Source of the DNA: Planctomycetota bacterium
GTDB taxonomy: Bacteria > Planctomycetota > E44-bin39
NCBI GenBank assembly: GCA_004376375.1
Contig: SOJX01000063.1
Location: 1 to 47,067, forward strand
Reading direction: 5' to 3'
Length of the DNA: 47,067 bases
Shown: in pieces, positions 15,346 to 24,836 of the stretch
Layout of the letters: every line of letters begins with the position of its first letter
Numbering within the stretch: the first letter of the stretch is position 1
Notes under the pieces: generated by a model
The model's input: the letters and a program-made list of their open reading frames with translations, nothing else
What the model was told of the DNA's origin: nothing
Database searches by the model: none
Made by a program: the position numbers and the translations under genes

Positions 15346-16626
15346 ATGGTTAGAAATTTAATTCTTCTTCTTTTAGTACTTGCTATTACTGGTTGCAGCT
15401 ATGTCAATAAAAGACTTTTGGACCTAAGCGATATAATAATAATCAAGATACACCAGGGTTACGGACTGGGTGTAAAAGTCCGAGCAAGCGAATTTATTGG
15501 AACTCAAGTTGGTTTTTGCGCCAGCGTGAGTTGGCCTACACGCTTACGGGATATTGAATATATGGCGCCCAATTTCGACCACTATATCGGGCTGGGTTTT
15601 GTAGGTGGAGTCTTTACAAATGAGTTACGCCCAAATATGAAATGGCCTAACGATGAAGATATGTTCTCGACAAGCATTAATATCGGACCTTTCTGTATAT
15701 GGGATATGGAGACTCCCCTACACAGATGGGCTGATTGCTCTTTAGGTTTGTTTGTCGTGATTGGAGGTATTACTATTGGAGTAAGCCCCGGGGAAATCCT
15801 GGATTTTGCCGTGGGTTTTTCCGGAATCGATATTGGAAATGACGATAAAGATCCTCCCTATGCACATATACGCGGTTTGATTGAGAGTTTATCAAATTCT
15901 ACGGATGCTAAACTAAGGATGAAGGCTGCCAAGGATTTGGGCAGTCAGTTTTATATTAATCCAACTGTGATTGAAGTGCTCATCAATTCATCAAAATCGG
16001 ACATGGAAGGAGATGTAAGAATTGCCTCACTACAAGCATTGGAAGAAATCTATGAAGGAATGATGGAGTTCGAATCTCATGGTGTCCTGTTTAATAAATG
16101 GACCACTAACATCAGGCGATTCATCAAAGGGGAAACAATACTGCCAATAGCCCAGAAAGATCAGGATATCGGTGTTAAGCGAGCTGCAATTAAATTACTT
16201 GGTAAACTCGAATACTCTCCCGCTAAAGAGTTTTTACTGCCTCTATTGAACGATGACAAGTTAAAGCGTTCTGCTGCCTTTGCGTTGACAGATATAGGCG
16301 AAGTAAAGGTCGTGCCTTATCTTGTAAAGTCTGCAAAGGAAAGTTCAGATTGGTCGACTCGAGTTGCTTATGTTATCGCATTAGGCGCTTTTAATGATAA
16401 AATGGCCATTGATGCGCTTGTTCATATTGTGCAAAATGATAGAGAGTGGAGAGTTCGAGCGAGCGCAATGGATGCTCTTTATAAATTGAATTATATCAGG
16501 CTCAAAGAATTACTAGAGGAGGTCATTGAGTCCTATCCAGTAGAAAAATTTCGCAGTGAAGCAAGAGATACACTTGATCAATTGGAAAGAAGAAAAAATG
16601 AAAAATTTAATGATTATAATTTTTGA
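15346..16626 (+). CDS. Lipoprotein with GxDIxxDD domain and HEAT-like repeats
   Basis: A 426-aa predicted lipoprotein; the signal MVRNLILLLLVLAITGC has Cys17. Residues 18-165 form a domain shared with the 4815 lipoprotein: a GYGLGVKV motif near the start and ILDFAVGFSGIDIGNDD at the end. Residues 175-415 are helical repeats of HEAT/PBS-lyase type (for example VKRAAIKLLGKL, KRSAAFALTDIGE and VRASAMDALYKL). HEAT repeats serve as protein-binding scaffolds. A strong GGAGGGAGG lies just upstream of ATG 15346. Codons are AT-rich in the third position. The gene is bracketed by imperfect inverted repeats (15242-15258 and 16640-16656), which together with the composition suggests acquisition as a cassette. 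Confidence 0.75.
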   Translation: MVRNLILLLLVLAITGCSYVNKRLLDLSDIIIIKIHQGYGLGVKVRASEFIGTQVGFCASVSWPTRLRDIEYMAPNFDHYIGLGFVGGVFTNELRPNMKWPNDEDMFSTSINIGPFCIWDMETPLHRWADCSLGLFVVIGGITIGVSPGEILDFAVGFSGIDIGNDDKDPPYAHIRGLIESLSNSTDAKLRMKAAKDLGSQFYINPTVIEVLINSSKSDMEGDVRIASLQALEEIYEGMMEFESHGVLFNKWTTNIRRFIKGETILPIAQKDQDIGVKRAAIKLLGKLEYSPAKEFLLPLLNDDKLKRSAAFALTDIGEVKVVPYLVKSAKESSDWSTRVAYVIALGAFNDKMAIDALVHIVQNDREWRVRASAMDALYKLNYIRLKELLEEVIESYPVEKFRSEARDTLDQLERRKNEKFNDYNF

Positions 16627-16639
16627 GCACTTATAACTT

Positions 16640-16656
16640 AGGGGACGGTGCTCTAT
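16640..16656. repeat. Right half of the inverted repeat flanking the HEAT lipoprotein gene
   Basis: aggggacggtgctctat, partner of 15242-15258 in inverted orientation. Confidence 0.4.
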
Positions 16657-16701
16657 CAATATGCACAACGCATTGCTGGCGCATGGGATATAGTGACGTA
16701 A

Positions 16702-16869
16702 CTTTTTATTGCGCCGCCGATTGACCCGTATAAGCTGCACGACGGCATATCGAACACAGTCTGCCGCGTTTTCGAGAACGGCGGCATTATCGAATCCTTC
16801 GCCAGTGGTGCCTGCGGTTTAGATGCGACAATAGGTAGCGCCCGCTTTTTTCGCACTTCCCTTTGTTAA
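16702..16869 (+). pseudogene. Possible decayed coding remnant (55 codons, no start)
   Basis: An open frame between two stops with GC-ending codons and no usable start codon, containing IDPYKLHDGISNTVCRVFEN. It resembles a fragment of a GC3-rich gene of the host type. I do not recognise the family. The rest of the 400-bp gap before 17029 shows nothing definite. Confidence 0.22.
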
Positions 16870-17028
16870 ACCATCCGAATGTAGTTCCCGGTCAACTCCG
16901 TTGGATTTTGCTTGCCGACGGCTCGCAGGGCGGGTACGATATTATTTCATGCCGAATGGAACCAATACCGTATTACCGGCGTCAAAATAATCGGAAGATT
17001 ATGGCGTTTTTTATCTCCGGAGGTCTCC

Positions 17029-20000
17029 ATGAAAAGTAAATCCCTTATTTTAATTGTTGCGATTCTGACGGCTGTTCTCGCCGTTCCCGCGTTGGGGGGC
17101 GAAAAGCCGGCGGCGCCGGAAAAGCCCGCGGCGCCGGAAAAGCCGGCGGCACCGGAAAAGCCCGCGGACGAGCCGAGGGTCCGCACGGTATACGTGCCCT
17201 ACCGCGAGCTCAAAAAAGTCATCGCCAGGGAAGGTCCGGGCGTATTCCTCCCGTATCCCGAGTTCGAGAAGCTGTGGAGGGAAGCGCACCCCGAGACTCC
17301 GCGGGTGGTCGAGAAACCGCCGGTGGACGCGCTCATCGCGGCCGCGAGCTATTCCGGCTCGGTCGACAACAAGATGGCGCGCATCACCGCGACGTTCGAC
17401 ATCGAGGTCCTGAAGGAAGGCTGGGTCGAGGTGCCGGTCGCGTTGCAGTTCATCGCCATCACCGGTGCGAAGCTGGACGGCAGGGAAGCGATGCTGCAGG
17501 CGGAAAAAGGCAGCTACAAGCTGCTGCTCGAGCGCGGCAAGGCCGAGGCGCACGAGCTCGTCGTGGATTTCGTGGTAAAGGTCGAAACGCGGCCCGGCGA
17601 GATGTCGCTGCGCTTCGGCTGTCCGCGGGTGCCGGTGAGCAAGCTCGAGCTGACCATCCCGGAAACGAGGCTCGATATCGCCATCGACCCGTCGCTTGCC
17701 GCGAGCAAGGTCGAGCCGATGGAAAACGCGACGACGGTCCGCGCCTTCATCGGGTCGGCCGACCAGATTGCAGTCGTCTGGCGGCCCGAGGGACGGCGCG
17801 TCAGCGCCGAAAAGAGCGTGCTCTTCGCCGCGACCGACCTGCGATGCGAAATCCGCGAGCACCTGCTCCGCGCCGATGCGACCATAAATTACACGATCGC
17901 CCTGGCCGAGCGCGAAACCTTCCGCCTCAAGCTGCCCGACGGCTACAAGCTGCTTGCCGTCGACGGAAAGGACCTGGAAGACTGGACCGAGAAGGACAGG
18001 GACCTTATGGTGAAGACCTTCACGCCGCAGAAAAAAACCTACCAGCTTAAGGTCCGCCTCGAGCGCTCACGCAAGGCCGAAGACCCGGTCGAGATACCCG
18101 CGCTGGTCTGCACCGACGCCCGGCGCGACCAGGGACATGTCGCCGTTTTCGTCACAGGCGAGTTGAAGGTGAGGCTGGATTCGATTGAAAACGCCTCCCA
18201 GCTCGACCCGGAAGAGCTCCCCGCTTCGCTTCGGGCGGGCCGGAAAGGACAGCCGCGGCCCGCGTTCGCGTTTAAATATCTGTCCCACCCGTACGGCGTG
18301 AAACTCGCCGTCGAGAAAATCCTGCCCGAGATGGAGGCGCACCTGAGAAGCCTGACGACCATAACGGAGCGCCGCATCGCCCTCTCGGTCAACATCTTCT
18401 ACACGGTGAAAAAAGCGGGCGTGTTCGAGCTGCGCGTCGGCCTGCCGGACGGCTTCGACGTTCGCGAGGTCGGCGATGAGAGAACGGTCGAGGGATTCCG
18501 CATCGAAAAGGCCCAAAACAGAATGGTCGTCCGCGCCGCGCTCCGTCAGAAAATCATCGGCAGTTTCCGCCTGCCGATAATCGCGGAGCGCATACGCGAC
18601 GGAAACAAGTCGGAAATCGAGCTGCCGGTGGTGCGCGCGCTTGACGTCGACGCCGAAAAGGAGAAGGGATTCGTCGGCGTCGCCGTAAAGAGCGAATACG
18701 CGCTCGAAACCGAGAAAAAGGAAAACCTCCAGGAGAGAGCGCTCGGCCAGTTCCCGTGGAACCAGATACCCGGTGCGCGGCTCGCCCCCGGTGAGGAGCC
18801 CGCGTGGGTGTTCGAGTATTCCAGGCAGCCGATTTCGGCGACCTTTCGCATCAAGCGCAAGCCGACGCAGGTCTACGCCGTCGTCGAGACGCTCGCCGAG
18901 GTCGAGCAGGACGTCGTGCGCGTGAAAAGCAAAATCCGCTACGAGATAAAGTACGGGGCGATAGACGCCTTCGCCTTTTCGGTGCCGAACGAGCTGGAGA
19001 ACAAGGCGCGCGTGACCGGCGACGGCTTCATTCAGAAACGCGTCGTGCCCGACGGGGACAACTCCGGCCGCATCCGCTGGGAGATTACGCTTCCCGCCAA
19101 GCGGTCGAACTCTTTTTTCATCGACGTGGCCTATGAACTCGAAGTGGGCGAACTCGACCCCGTGAATCCGACGAGCGTCGTCATCCCGCGCCTCAAGGTC
19201 CGCGGAATGGTGCACGGCGAGCGCGGGTTCATCGCCATCAAGCGGGGTGAGAACCTCTCCGTTTCACCGAAGGCGGAGGAGCTGGAGAGGATCGACGTGA
19301 AGGAATTGCCCGCGTCGCTCAGAAAGGCCGCGTTCAACGCGTTCAAGTATATCGGCCAGGCCAAGCCGGACGCGGCGCCGTGGTCGCTCGAAATGCTTCT
19401 GTACAGCAAGGCCTATGCGAAAGTGCTGAAAACCGTCGTGCTGCACGAGCACGTTCATGCGGAGCTGACAACGAGCGGCCAGTTCAACTGCCGCGCAAGC
19501 TTTGCGATAAAGAACAAGAACCGCCAGTCGCTGAAGTTCAATTTCCCCGGCGATGTAAACGTGTTGAAGGTCTATGTCGAGCGGACGGAGAAGCGCTTCG
19601 AGCAGCGCGAGGAGGCCGGCCGCCCGGTCTATGTAATCGACCTTCCGAAAAACATCGCGGCGGACCGCGAGTTTACGATAAGCATGGCATATCAGACCGA
19701 GGAAAGCGGCCAGGACCTGGGCGCGGTCGGCTCGTTCAGGGTTTTCGCGCCCGAGGTCGCGGGACTCGAAAAGGACGACAACTACGTGCCCGTGCTCAAG
19801 CTCACGATGCAGCTCTGGCTCATAAAAGAGTACATGTATTTCCCGTTCGGCGGCAACATGCGGCACCTGACGGGCCAGCCGAAATCGGCGTGGTCGTGGC
19901 TGCGCAGCCTCTTTTTCCCGCCGGACACGAAAACGCCGTTTGTCGTCCGGAAGCTCGGGGACGAGATAAGGTATATCCGCCAGAGGTCCGGAGGCGGCGA

Positions 20001-20520
20001 GATGTCCAGTACGGGCGAGAGGCTGCGCGATACCCATACGCCGCACCTGTTCCTCAAGGGGGAGGGCGCCGGATGGGCCGCCGTGACCTACATGTCGCCG
20101 AAGCTGTACTATCTCATCGATATCCTGTTTTTCCTCGCGGGTACGTTCGGATTGTACGCGCTCGGCCGCTGGACGCCGCTTTCGAAAAGCGGTCTCGCGG
20201 TAGGCGGGATTGTGCTCGCCGCATTCCTGGGCGCGGCGCTGCCGAGCGTCTGGGAGGACTTCATGAATGCGGTCTTCATCGGCGTTGTCCTGACGTCGGT
20301 CGTCTGGCTCGTGCTGGTAATTGTCGGTTACCTGCAATCGCCGCCCGTCGCGATGTCCCAAATTCCGCCGAGGCCTGTTCCGGTTCCGCCCGTTCCACCC
20401 GAACCGGAAGGCGGTGTCGGCATACCGGATGATGAATCGCCGCCGAAGCACCACGCCGGAAGGCGTGGTGAGGTCCGCGGCCGCCGCCGCGGCCGCCCGA
20501 GACAGAAAGGGGGCGAGTAA
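17029..20520 (+). CDS. Giant secreted/membrane paralogue 1 (VPY-family)
   Basis: A 1163-aa protein with a signal peptide (1-24). A 'KPAAPE' repeat linker is followed by the VYVPYRELKKVIAREG and LPYPEFEKLW motifs. About 950 residues of repeated beta modules come next, with a recurring FxYxxxP...A...R pattern and two ELPASLR blocks. The protein ends with three or four helices (about 1020-1105), a Pro-rich linker and an Arg-rich tail containing RGRPR. The start is ATG 17029 with GGAGG five bases upstream; the frame is open to 16912 without a plausible initiation signal. It is the first of three tandem paralogues; its TAA shares a base with the next ATG. Similar proteins are, to my recollection, typical of planctomycetes. 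Role unknown; a large periplasmic or surface scaffold anchored in the inner membrane is inference. Confidence 0.8.
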   Translation: MKSKSLILIVAILTAVLAVPALGGEKPAAPEKPAAPEKPAAPEKPADEPRVRTVYVPYRELKKVIAREGPGVFLPYPEFEKLWREAHPETPRVVEKPPVDALIAAASYSGSVDNKMARITATFDIEVLKEGWVEVPVALQFIAITGAKLDGREAMLQAEKGSYKLLLERGKAEAHELVVDFVVKVETRPGEMSLRFGCPRVPVSKLELTIPETRLDIAIDPSLAASKVEPMENATTVRAFIGSADQIAVVWRPEGRRVSAEKSVLFAATDLRCEIREHLLRADATINYTIALAERETFRLKLPDGYKLLAVDGKDLEDWTEKDRDLMVKTFTPQKKTYQLKVRLERSRKAEDPVEIPALVCTDARRDQGHVAVFVTGELKVRLDSIENASQLDPEELPASLRAGRKGQPRPAFAFKYLSHPYGVKLAVEKILPEMEAHLRSLTTITERRIALSVNIFYTVKKAGVFELRVGLPDGFDVREVGDERTVEGFRIEKAQNRMVVRAALRQKIIGSFRLPIIAERIRDGNKSEIELPVVRALDVDAEKEKGFVGVAVKSEYALETEKKENLQERALGQFPWNQIPGARLAPGEEPAWVFEYSRQPISATFRIKRKPTQVYAVVETLAEVEQDVVRVKSKIRYEIKYGAIDAFAFSVPNELENKARVTGDGFIQKRVVPDGDNSGRIRWEITLPAKRSNSFFIDVAYELEVGELDPVNPTSVVIPRLKVRGMVHGERGFIAIKRGENLSVSPKAEELERIDVKELPASLRKAAFNAFKYIGQAKPDAAPWSLEMLLYSKAYAKVLKTVVLHEHVHAELTTSGQFNCRASFAIKNKNRQSLKFNFPGDVNVLKVYVERTEKRFEQREEAGRPVYVIDLPKNIAADREFTISMAYQTEESGQDLGAVGSFRVFAPEVAGLEKDDNYVPVLKLTMQLWLIKEYMYFPFGGNMRHLTGQPKSAWSWLRSLFFPPDTKTPFVVRKLGDEIRYIRQRSGGGEMSSTGERLRDTHTPHLFLKGEGAGWAAVTYMSPKLYYLIDILFFLAGTFGLYALGRWTPLSKSGLAVGGIVLAAFLGAALPSVWEDFMNAVFIGVVLTSVVWLVLVIVGYLQSPPVAMSQIPPRPVPVPPVPPEPEGGVGIPDDESPPKHHAGRRGEVRGRRRGRPRQKGGE
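17101..17166 (+). repeat. 18-bp in-frame repeat encoding EKPAAP
   Basis: Three and a half copies of an 18-base unit (gaaaagccggcggcgccg and variants) just after the signal peptide of paralogue 1, encoding a Lys-Pro-Ala-Ala-Pro-Glu linker. Slippage would keep the frame. Confidence 0.9.
20449..20470 (+). promoter_or_regulatory. Perfect hairpin with GGAA tetraloop near the paralogue 1/2 junction
   Basis: Nine-base arms caccacgcc and ggcgtggtg enclose a GGAA (GNRA-type) loop, about 50 nt before the overlapping stop/start at 20518-20522. It lies inside the coding sequence of the paralogue 1 tail, so it may simply reflect the codons. It could also influence coupled translation. Confidence 0.3.
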
Positions 20521-23500
20521 TGAAAACGGTGAAGTTCATGCCGTTCGTAATTCTGCTCGCCTTCCTGTGCGCGGCACCGGTGTACGCGGGCGAAGCGGAT
20601 AAGAAAAAGAAAGAGAACGTTATCTTCGTTCCATACGAGGAGATCGACAAAGTCCTCGGCCCGGGCAACCGCGGCGTGCTCCTCGACGCCGCGGAGTACC
20701 GCAGGCTCCGGGCGCTCGCGAAGAAAAACGCGGCAAAGGAAGACGCGCCCCGCGACCTCGTCTTCCGCAAGGCCGAGTACGAGGGCCGGCTCGAAAAAGA
20801 GCAGATAATCTTCCACGCGAAGTTTACCATCGACGTGCTCCGCCGCGGCTGGATACGCGCCCCGCTCTGGTTCGCGGGCATCGCGCTCACCGGCGTCACG
20901 CTGGACGGTAAAAAGGCGCGACTGCGCGCCTCCGGCGAGCATCTCGTCGAGCTCCTGACCGACAGACGCGGCGAGGCCGTGCTCGAGGCCGACTTCCGCG
21001 TCAGAGTGAGCACGATTCCGTCGGGCCGTTACGTCACCGCGCTCCTTCCCGAGGTCGCCGTTTCGACCGTCAGGCTCAAGCTGCCCGGACGGCTCGAGGT
21101 GAAGACCACGCCGCCTCTGGTCGAGACGAAATACGGAGGCGCAGACAACGCCACCACCACCACGGCAATAGTCCACCTGGGCGCGAGCCGCCGCTTTTCC
21201 TTCTTCTTCCGCGGCGAGGAGCGCGCGGCCGAGCGCAGGCCCGTCATCGTTTCCCACCAGGCGACGCTTTACACCGTGAAGGACCGTCTGCTCACCGCGG
21301 ACGCCGCGATCGAACTCGAAATTTTCCGCGCGCCGGTCCGCAAGTTCACCATGACCGTGCCCGAGGGCCTCAACCTCGCGAAGCTGGAGATCGAGCACCT
21401 GCTTTCGTGGGAAGCGGGCGCCGCGAAGGACGGCCGCGTGCCCGTTACCGTCGAGCTGCGCAAGCCGCTCGAGGGGAGCGGTAAGCTCCACATCGTCGGC
21501 GAGCGGATTCTCCGCAACCTCGGCGACATCGGTTTCCCGCGCATCTCGCTCGAGGGCGCGGAGCGCGAGACCGCGCTCCTGGGTATCGCCGTGAGGAAGC
21601 GCGAAAAGCTCCAGATCGCGAAGTCGGACGGGCTGCGCCGCATCGAGGCGCGCGGACTTATCGCGCCGCCGTCGGGGCTGACGGTCGTGCGCGCGTACCG
21701 CGCTTCCGAGCCGTCCGGAGCGTTTACGCTCTCCGGCTCGGTCGAGCCCGAGACGAAGCGCGTCACCGCCGAGACTCTTGTCCTCGCGGACGTGTGCGAG
21801 CGGAGCCTCAGCTACGTCGCGCGGGTCCGTTTCAAAACCGAGCGCGGGCAGGTCTTCCGCTTCACCGCGTCCTGTCCGAAGGCGTGGAAGGTGCACAGCG
21901 TCAGTATCAAGGGCGCGCCGGGCGCCGCCGAGCATAATATCCGGCAGCGCGAAAACGACCAGGCCATTGTTATCGACCTCGCGAAGCATCCGAAGCGGGG
22001 CGCGCACTTCGACGTCATAATCGAGGCGAAGGACGAGGCCTGGAAGGACGTGCCGAAGGACGGGAGCGCGTTCGCGCTGCCGGTGGTACGCGCGGAGAAC
22101 GTGGACGACCAGACCGGCTACGTCGGCCTCGTCTGCGAGCTTTCGCTCGAGCTTTCCACGAGCGAAGAAAAAGAGCTCCGCGAGGAGGACGCGCAGTCCG
22201 ACGCCTTCCTCGTCCGATTCGAGAAAATCGTCAACCTCGCTTTCTCTTTCAAGCAGAAGCCGTACTCCGCGACGGTCAGCGTGAAGCGCCGCACCGCGCA
22301 GGTTACCGCGACGACGCTCACCACGCTCACGCCGTCCGAGGACCTGCTCAAGGTCCACCACCTCCTGCGCTACACGGTTTCCGACGCAGGCATCCGCGGC
22401 TTCGACGTGGTCCTTCCCGCGGGCACGGGCGAGAACGTCGATTTCAAGTGCCGCTCCTTCAGGTCCGCGACGCGCGGCAAGACGGAGGAGGGCAAGCCGG
22501 AGAAATGGACAATCCACCTTTCCGACCGCGTATCCGGCGACCTGCCGGTGCAGGTTTCCTGCGACGTTCCGCTCGCGCTCGGCAACCGGTTCGAGGCGCC
22601 GAAGGTCACGCTTGCCGGCGTCGTCCGGCAGATGGGCTACATACTCGTGGAGGCGGGCGAGGAAATGGAAATCGTGGTCTGGCCGAGCGACCTGGTCTCG
22701 CTCGACGCGGTCCGCGTGCCGCCCGAGCTGTGCGACCTCTCGGCCTACAGGCCGAAGCGCTCGGTAATCTTCGCTTTCAATTATATCAAGCCGACGCACA
22801 AGCTCGAGATGGAGATAATGAAGCACCCGTTCGCGAACGTGCTCACCGGAATCGTTCTCGCGTCCGAGTTCGCGTCCGTCGTATCCACCGGCGGCGACGC
22901 CCGGACCCGCGCGCGCTACCGCATCGGTACGAAGCCGGGCCAGTCGCTCGCGATTTCGCTGCCGGACGACTCGACGCTATGGAGCGTCCGCGTGGACGAT
23001 ATACCGGTAAAGGTCGGCAAGTACAGGGGCAAGATAGACGAGAAGGTGCGCGACTGGCGGATAATCCCGCTCGGCGTCGGCTCGCGCGGGAAGACCACGA
23101 CGTACACGCTGGTCGAGCTTCTCTACAACCAGCCGGTCTCGCGCATGGGGACGTCCGGGAGCATCGAGCTCGGCGCGCCCGAGCTGCCCGACGACCTGCA
23201 CGTGCTCACGGCCGACTGGAACCTGTACCTCCCGAGCGGCTACCAGTACAGCGGCTTTTCCGGCAACCTTGCCCACGATGGCGCGGGCGAGCGGCTCGTC
23301 CTGCCGCACGTTTTCCGCGGCATCATTGCGAGGCCGTGGCTCTTTATCGGCCTGCTTGTCGGCCTGATCGTCATTATCGGGATCGTCATGTGGGTGAGGA
23401 TAGCCCATCCGGATATCAAGTGGACGGGACCGGACGGTTCGTTTTTTACAAAAAGAATTGGTCTCTCGCGCACGATGATTTCGTTGTTTATCATCGTAGC

Positions 23501-24779
23501 TATCCTGGCCATCATCGCCGCCATCGCAATACCGTCTCTCCTCACGGCAAAGATAAGCGGGCACGAGTCTTCGGTCATCGCCTCGCTGCGTACGCTTTCT
23601 TCTACACAGGAGCAGTACCGCGCCCGCTACGGCCGCTATGCAACATTGCATGAACTGGCAGCGGCCAACTTTATCGACCCCGTCCTCGGCTCAGGGCAGA
23701 AGAGCGGATATGTATTGAACGTGCAAGCCGGGAAAAACACGTGGGTTGCCGGCGCGATTCCGCAAGTGCCCGGAGAAACCGGCGTCCGCGGCTTCCGCAT
23801 CGACCAGTCCGGCGTTATATCCTATACAATTCATGGATTTGTGCCTCCGGAAGCATCTCCATCTTTGGGTGGAGAAGCCGGAGACCTTGTCGAATATCGT
23901 GTGATAGCCCGATCAGAGGGAGCGCCATACTCCGATGAAGACATCCGACTACAAAGAGAATTGGAGCGCATGAAAATGAAGGCAGGTGAAGAGGGGAAAG
24001 AGATGACTTTGCCCTGGGCCCATATGCCCAAACCACCCCGCGCCGTCACGGTTACATCTCCTGGGGCGTCATTGGGCAGGCGCGGAAAAGAACGGGCCGA
24101 GGGGGATTACCAATACGCCGAAAAGCCTCAGGCGCCGCCGGCGGATTCCCGCGCAGGCATAACTACGCTGCCTGCGCGCGGTACGATTATTCTTAAAAAC
24201 GACGGCGGCGCAATTATTGACGGAAAAATTCTCAGCGCCAACGTATTCAGAGAATGGAAGCGCGTGCGCATGACGGATGTTCCGTGGGAAAATACCCGGC
24301 CTCGGAAAAAAAGTCCTGATGTATGGAAAAGCGGCTACAAGGTCTTTACAGAGAATCAGGCTAATTTCGCCGGCGAAGGATATTATGAGGTACCCGATGG
24401 CTCTGACCAGGTTACTGCCATTACCGGCGGAGTTAGAGATACGCTTTTGAAACCTCAAAACGTGGACAGATTATCAAAACTCGTCCACCTTGCCGGCGAC
24501 GACATCAAGGGCGGCGTGGCGTCGCTTGCGCTCGACATCGACCGGATAGGGCGGACGGAGAGTTTCCACGGCCGGTTCGGCGCAAAGACGCTCGGCTTCT
24601 GGTTCACCGACTCGACCGCGTACTGGGTGCTGCACGTGCTCGTATCGCTTGCCGCGTTCGGCGCAGGCATAGGGCTTATTTTCTTCGTTCCGAAGCTGCG
24701 CACGCCCGTGATTCTCTTCGGGCTCGAGCTCTTCACCATTCAGCCGCAGGTTCTCGGCTCGTGGTGCGTCGCGGTATAG
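20520..24779 (+). CDS. Giant secreted/membrane paralogue 2 with inserted pilin-like module, ends at an in-frame amber
   Basis: A 1419-aa protein with a signal peptide (1-23), the IFVPYEEIDKV motif, and beta modules homologous to paralogues 1 and 3 (for example AFSFKQKPYSATVSVKRR beside VFEYSRQPISATFRIKRK). A helix follows at about 940-960. Then comes a pilin-like segment, MISLFIIVAILAIIAAIAIP (986-1005), with a pseudopilin headgroup to about 1080. A low-GC3 variable region and C-terminal helices complete it. The stop is TAG at 24777-24779. The frame continues afterwards with NALVVGLVG, which aligns with NAVFIGVVL in the last helix of paralogue 1, so the stop cuts a conserved domain. ATG 20520 overlaps the upstream TAA and follows a purine-rich AAAGGGGG. 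Confidence 0.8.
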   Translation: MKTVKFMPFVILLAFLCAAPVYAGEADKKKKENVIFVPYEEIDKVLGPGNRGVLLDAAEYRRLRALAKKNAAKEDAPRDLVFRKAEYEGRLEKEQIIFHAKFTIDVLRRGWIRAPLWFAGIALTGVTLDGKKARLRASGEHLVELLTDRRGEAVLEADFRVRVSTIPSGRYVTALLPEVAVSTVRLKLPGRLEVKTTPPLVETKYGGADNATTTTAIVHLGASRRFSFFFRGEERAAERRPVIVSHQATLYTVKDRLLTADAAIELEIFRAPVRKFTMTVPEGLNLAKLEIEHLLSWEAGAAKDGRVPVTVELRKPLEGSGKLHIVGERILRNLGDIGFPRISLEGAERETALLGIAVRKREKLQIAKSDGLRRIEARGLIAPPSGLTVVRAYRASEPSGAFTLSGSVEPETKRVTAETLVLADVCERSLSYVARVRFKTERGQVFRFTASCPKAWKVHSVSIKGAPGAAEHNIRQRENDQAIVIDLAKHPKRGAHFDVIIEAKDEAWKDVPKDGSAFALPVVRAENVDDQTGYVGLVCELSLELSTSEEKELREEDAQSDAFLVRFEKIVNLAFSFKQKPYSATVSVKRRTAQVTATTLTTLTPSEDLLKVHHLLRYTVSDAGIRGFDVVLPAGTGENVDFKCRSFRSATRGKTEEGKPEKWTIHLSDRVSGDLPVQVSCDVPLALGNRFEAPKVTLAGVVRQMGYILVEAGEEMEIVVWPSDLVSLDAVRVPPELCDLSAYRPKRSVIFAFNYIKPTHKLEMEIMKHPFANVLTGIVLASEFASVVSTGGDARTRARYRIGTKPGQSLAISLPDDSTLWSVRVDDIPVKVGKYRGKIDEKVRDWRIIPLGVGSRGKTTTYTLVELLYNQPVSRMGTSGSIELGAPELPDDLHVLTADWNLYLPSGYQYSGFSGNLAHDGAGERLVLPHVFRGIIARPWLFIGLLVGLIVIIGIVMWVRIAHPDIKWTGPDGSFFTKRIGLSRTMISLFIIVAILAIIAAIAIPSLLTAKISGHESSVIASLRTLSSTQEQYRARYGRYATLHELAAANFIDPVLGSGQKSGYVLNVQAGKNTWVAGAIPQVPGETGVRGFRIDQSGVISYTIHGFVPPEASPSLGGEAGDLVEYRVIARSEGAPYSDEDIRLQRELERMKMKAGEEGKEMTLPWAHMPKPPRAVTVTSPGASLGRRGKERAEGDYQYAEKPQAPPADSRAGITTLPARGTIILKNDGGAIIDGKILSANVFREWKRVRMTDVPWENTRPRKKSPDVWKSGYKVFTENQANFAGEGYYEVPDGSDQVTAITGGVRDTLLKPQNVDRLSKLVHLAGDDIKGGVASLALDIDRIGRTESFHGRFGAKTLGFWFTDSTAYWVLHVLVSLAAFGAGIGLIFFVPKLRTPVILFGLELFTIQPQVLGSWCVAV

Positions 24780-24836
24780 AACGCGCTCGTCGTCGGCCTC
24801 GTCGGGAGCGCGGTCGTCGGCATCCTTGCGTGGTTT

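Noticed and set aside
16912..17028. N-terminal extension of giant paralogue 1
   Set aside because: The extension is not signal-like, and ATG 17029 has an ideal GGAGG and opens directly into a signal peptide.
20328..22826. Long minus-strand open frame of 832 codons opposite giant paralogues 1 and 2
   Set aside because: An antisense shadow of GC3-rich coding sequence, Arg/Glu/Asp-rich and without domains or a plausible initiation site.
24777..24779. Global reassignment of TAG to an amino acid
   Set aside because: Several genes here end plausibly at TAG (the periplasmic adaptor after HAGHGH, the 36644 lipoprotein, paralogue 3). Only local readthrough remains possible.
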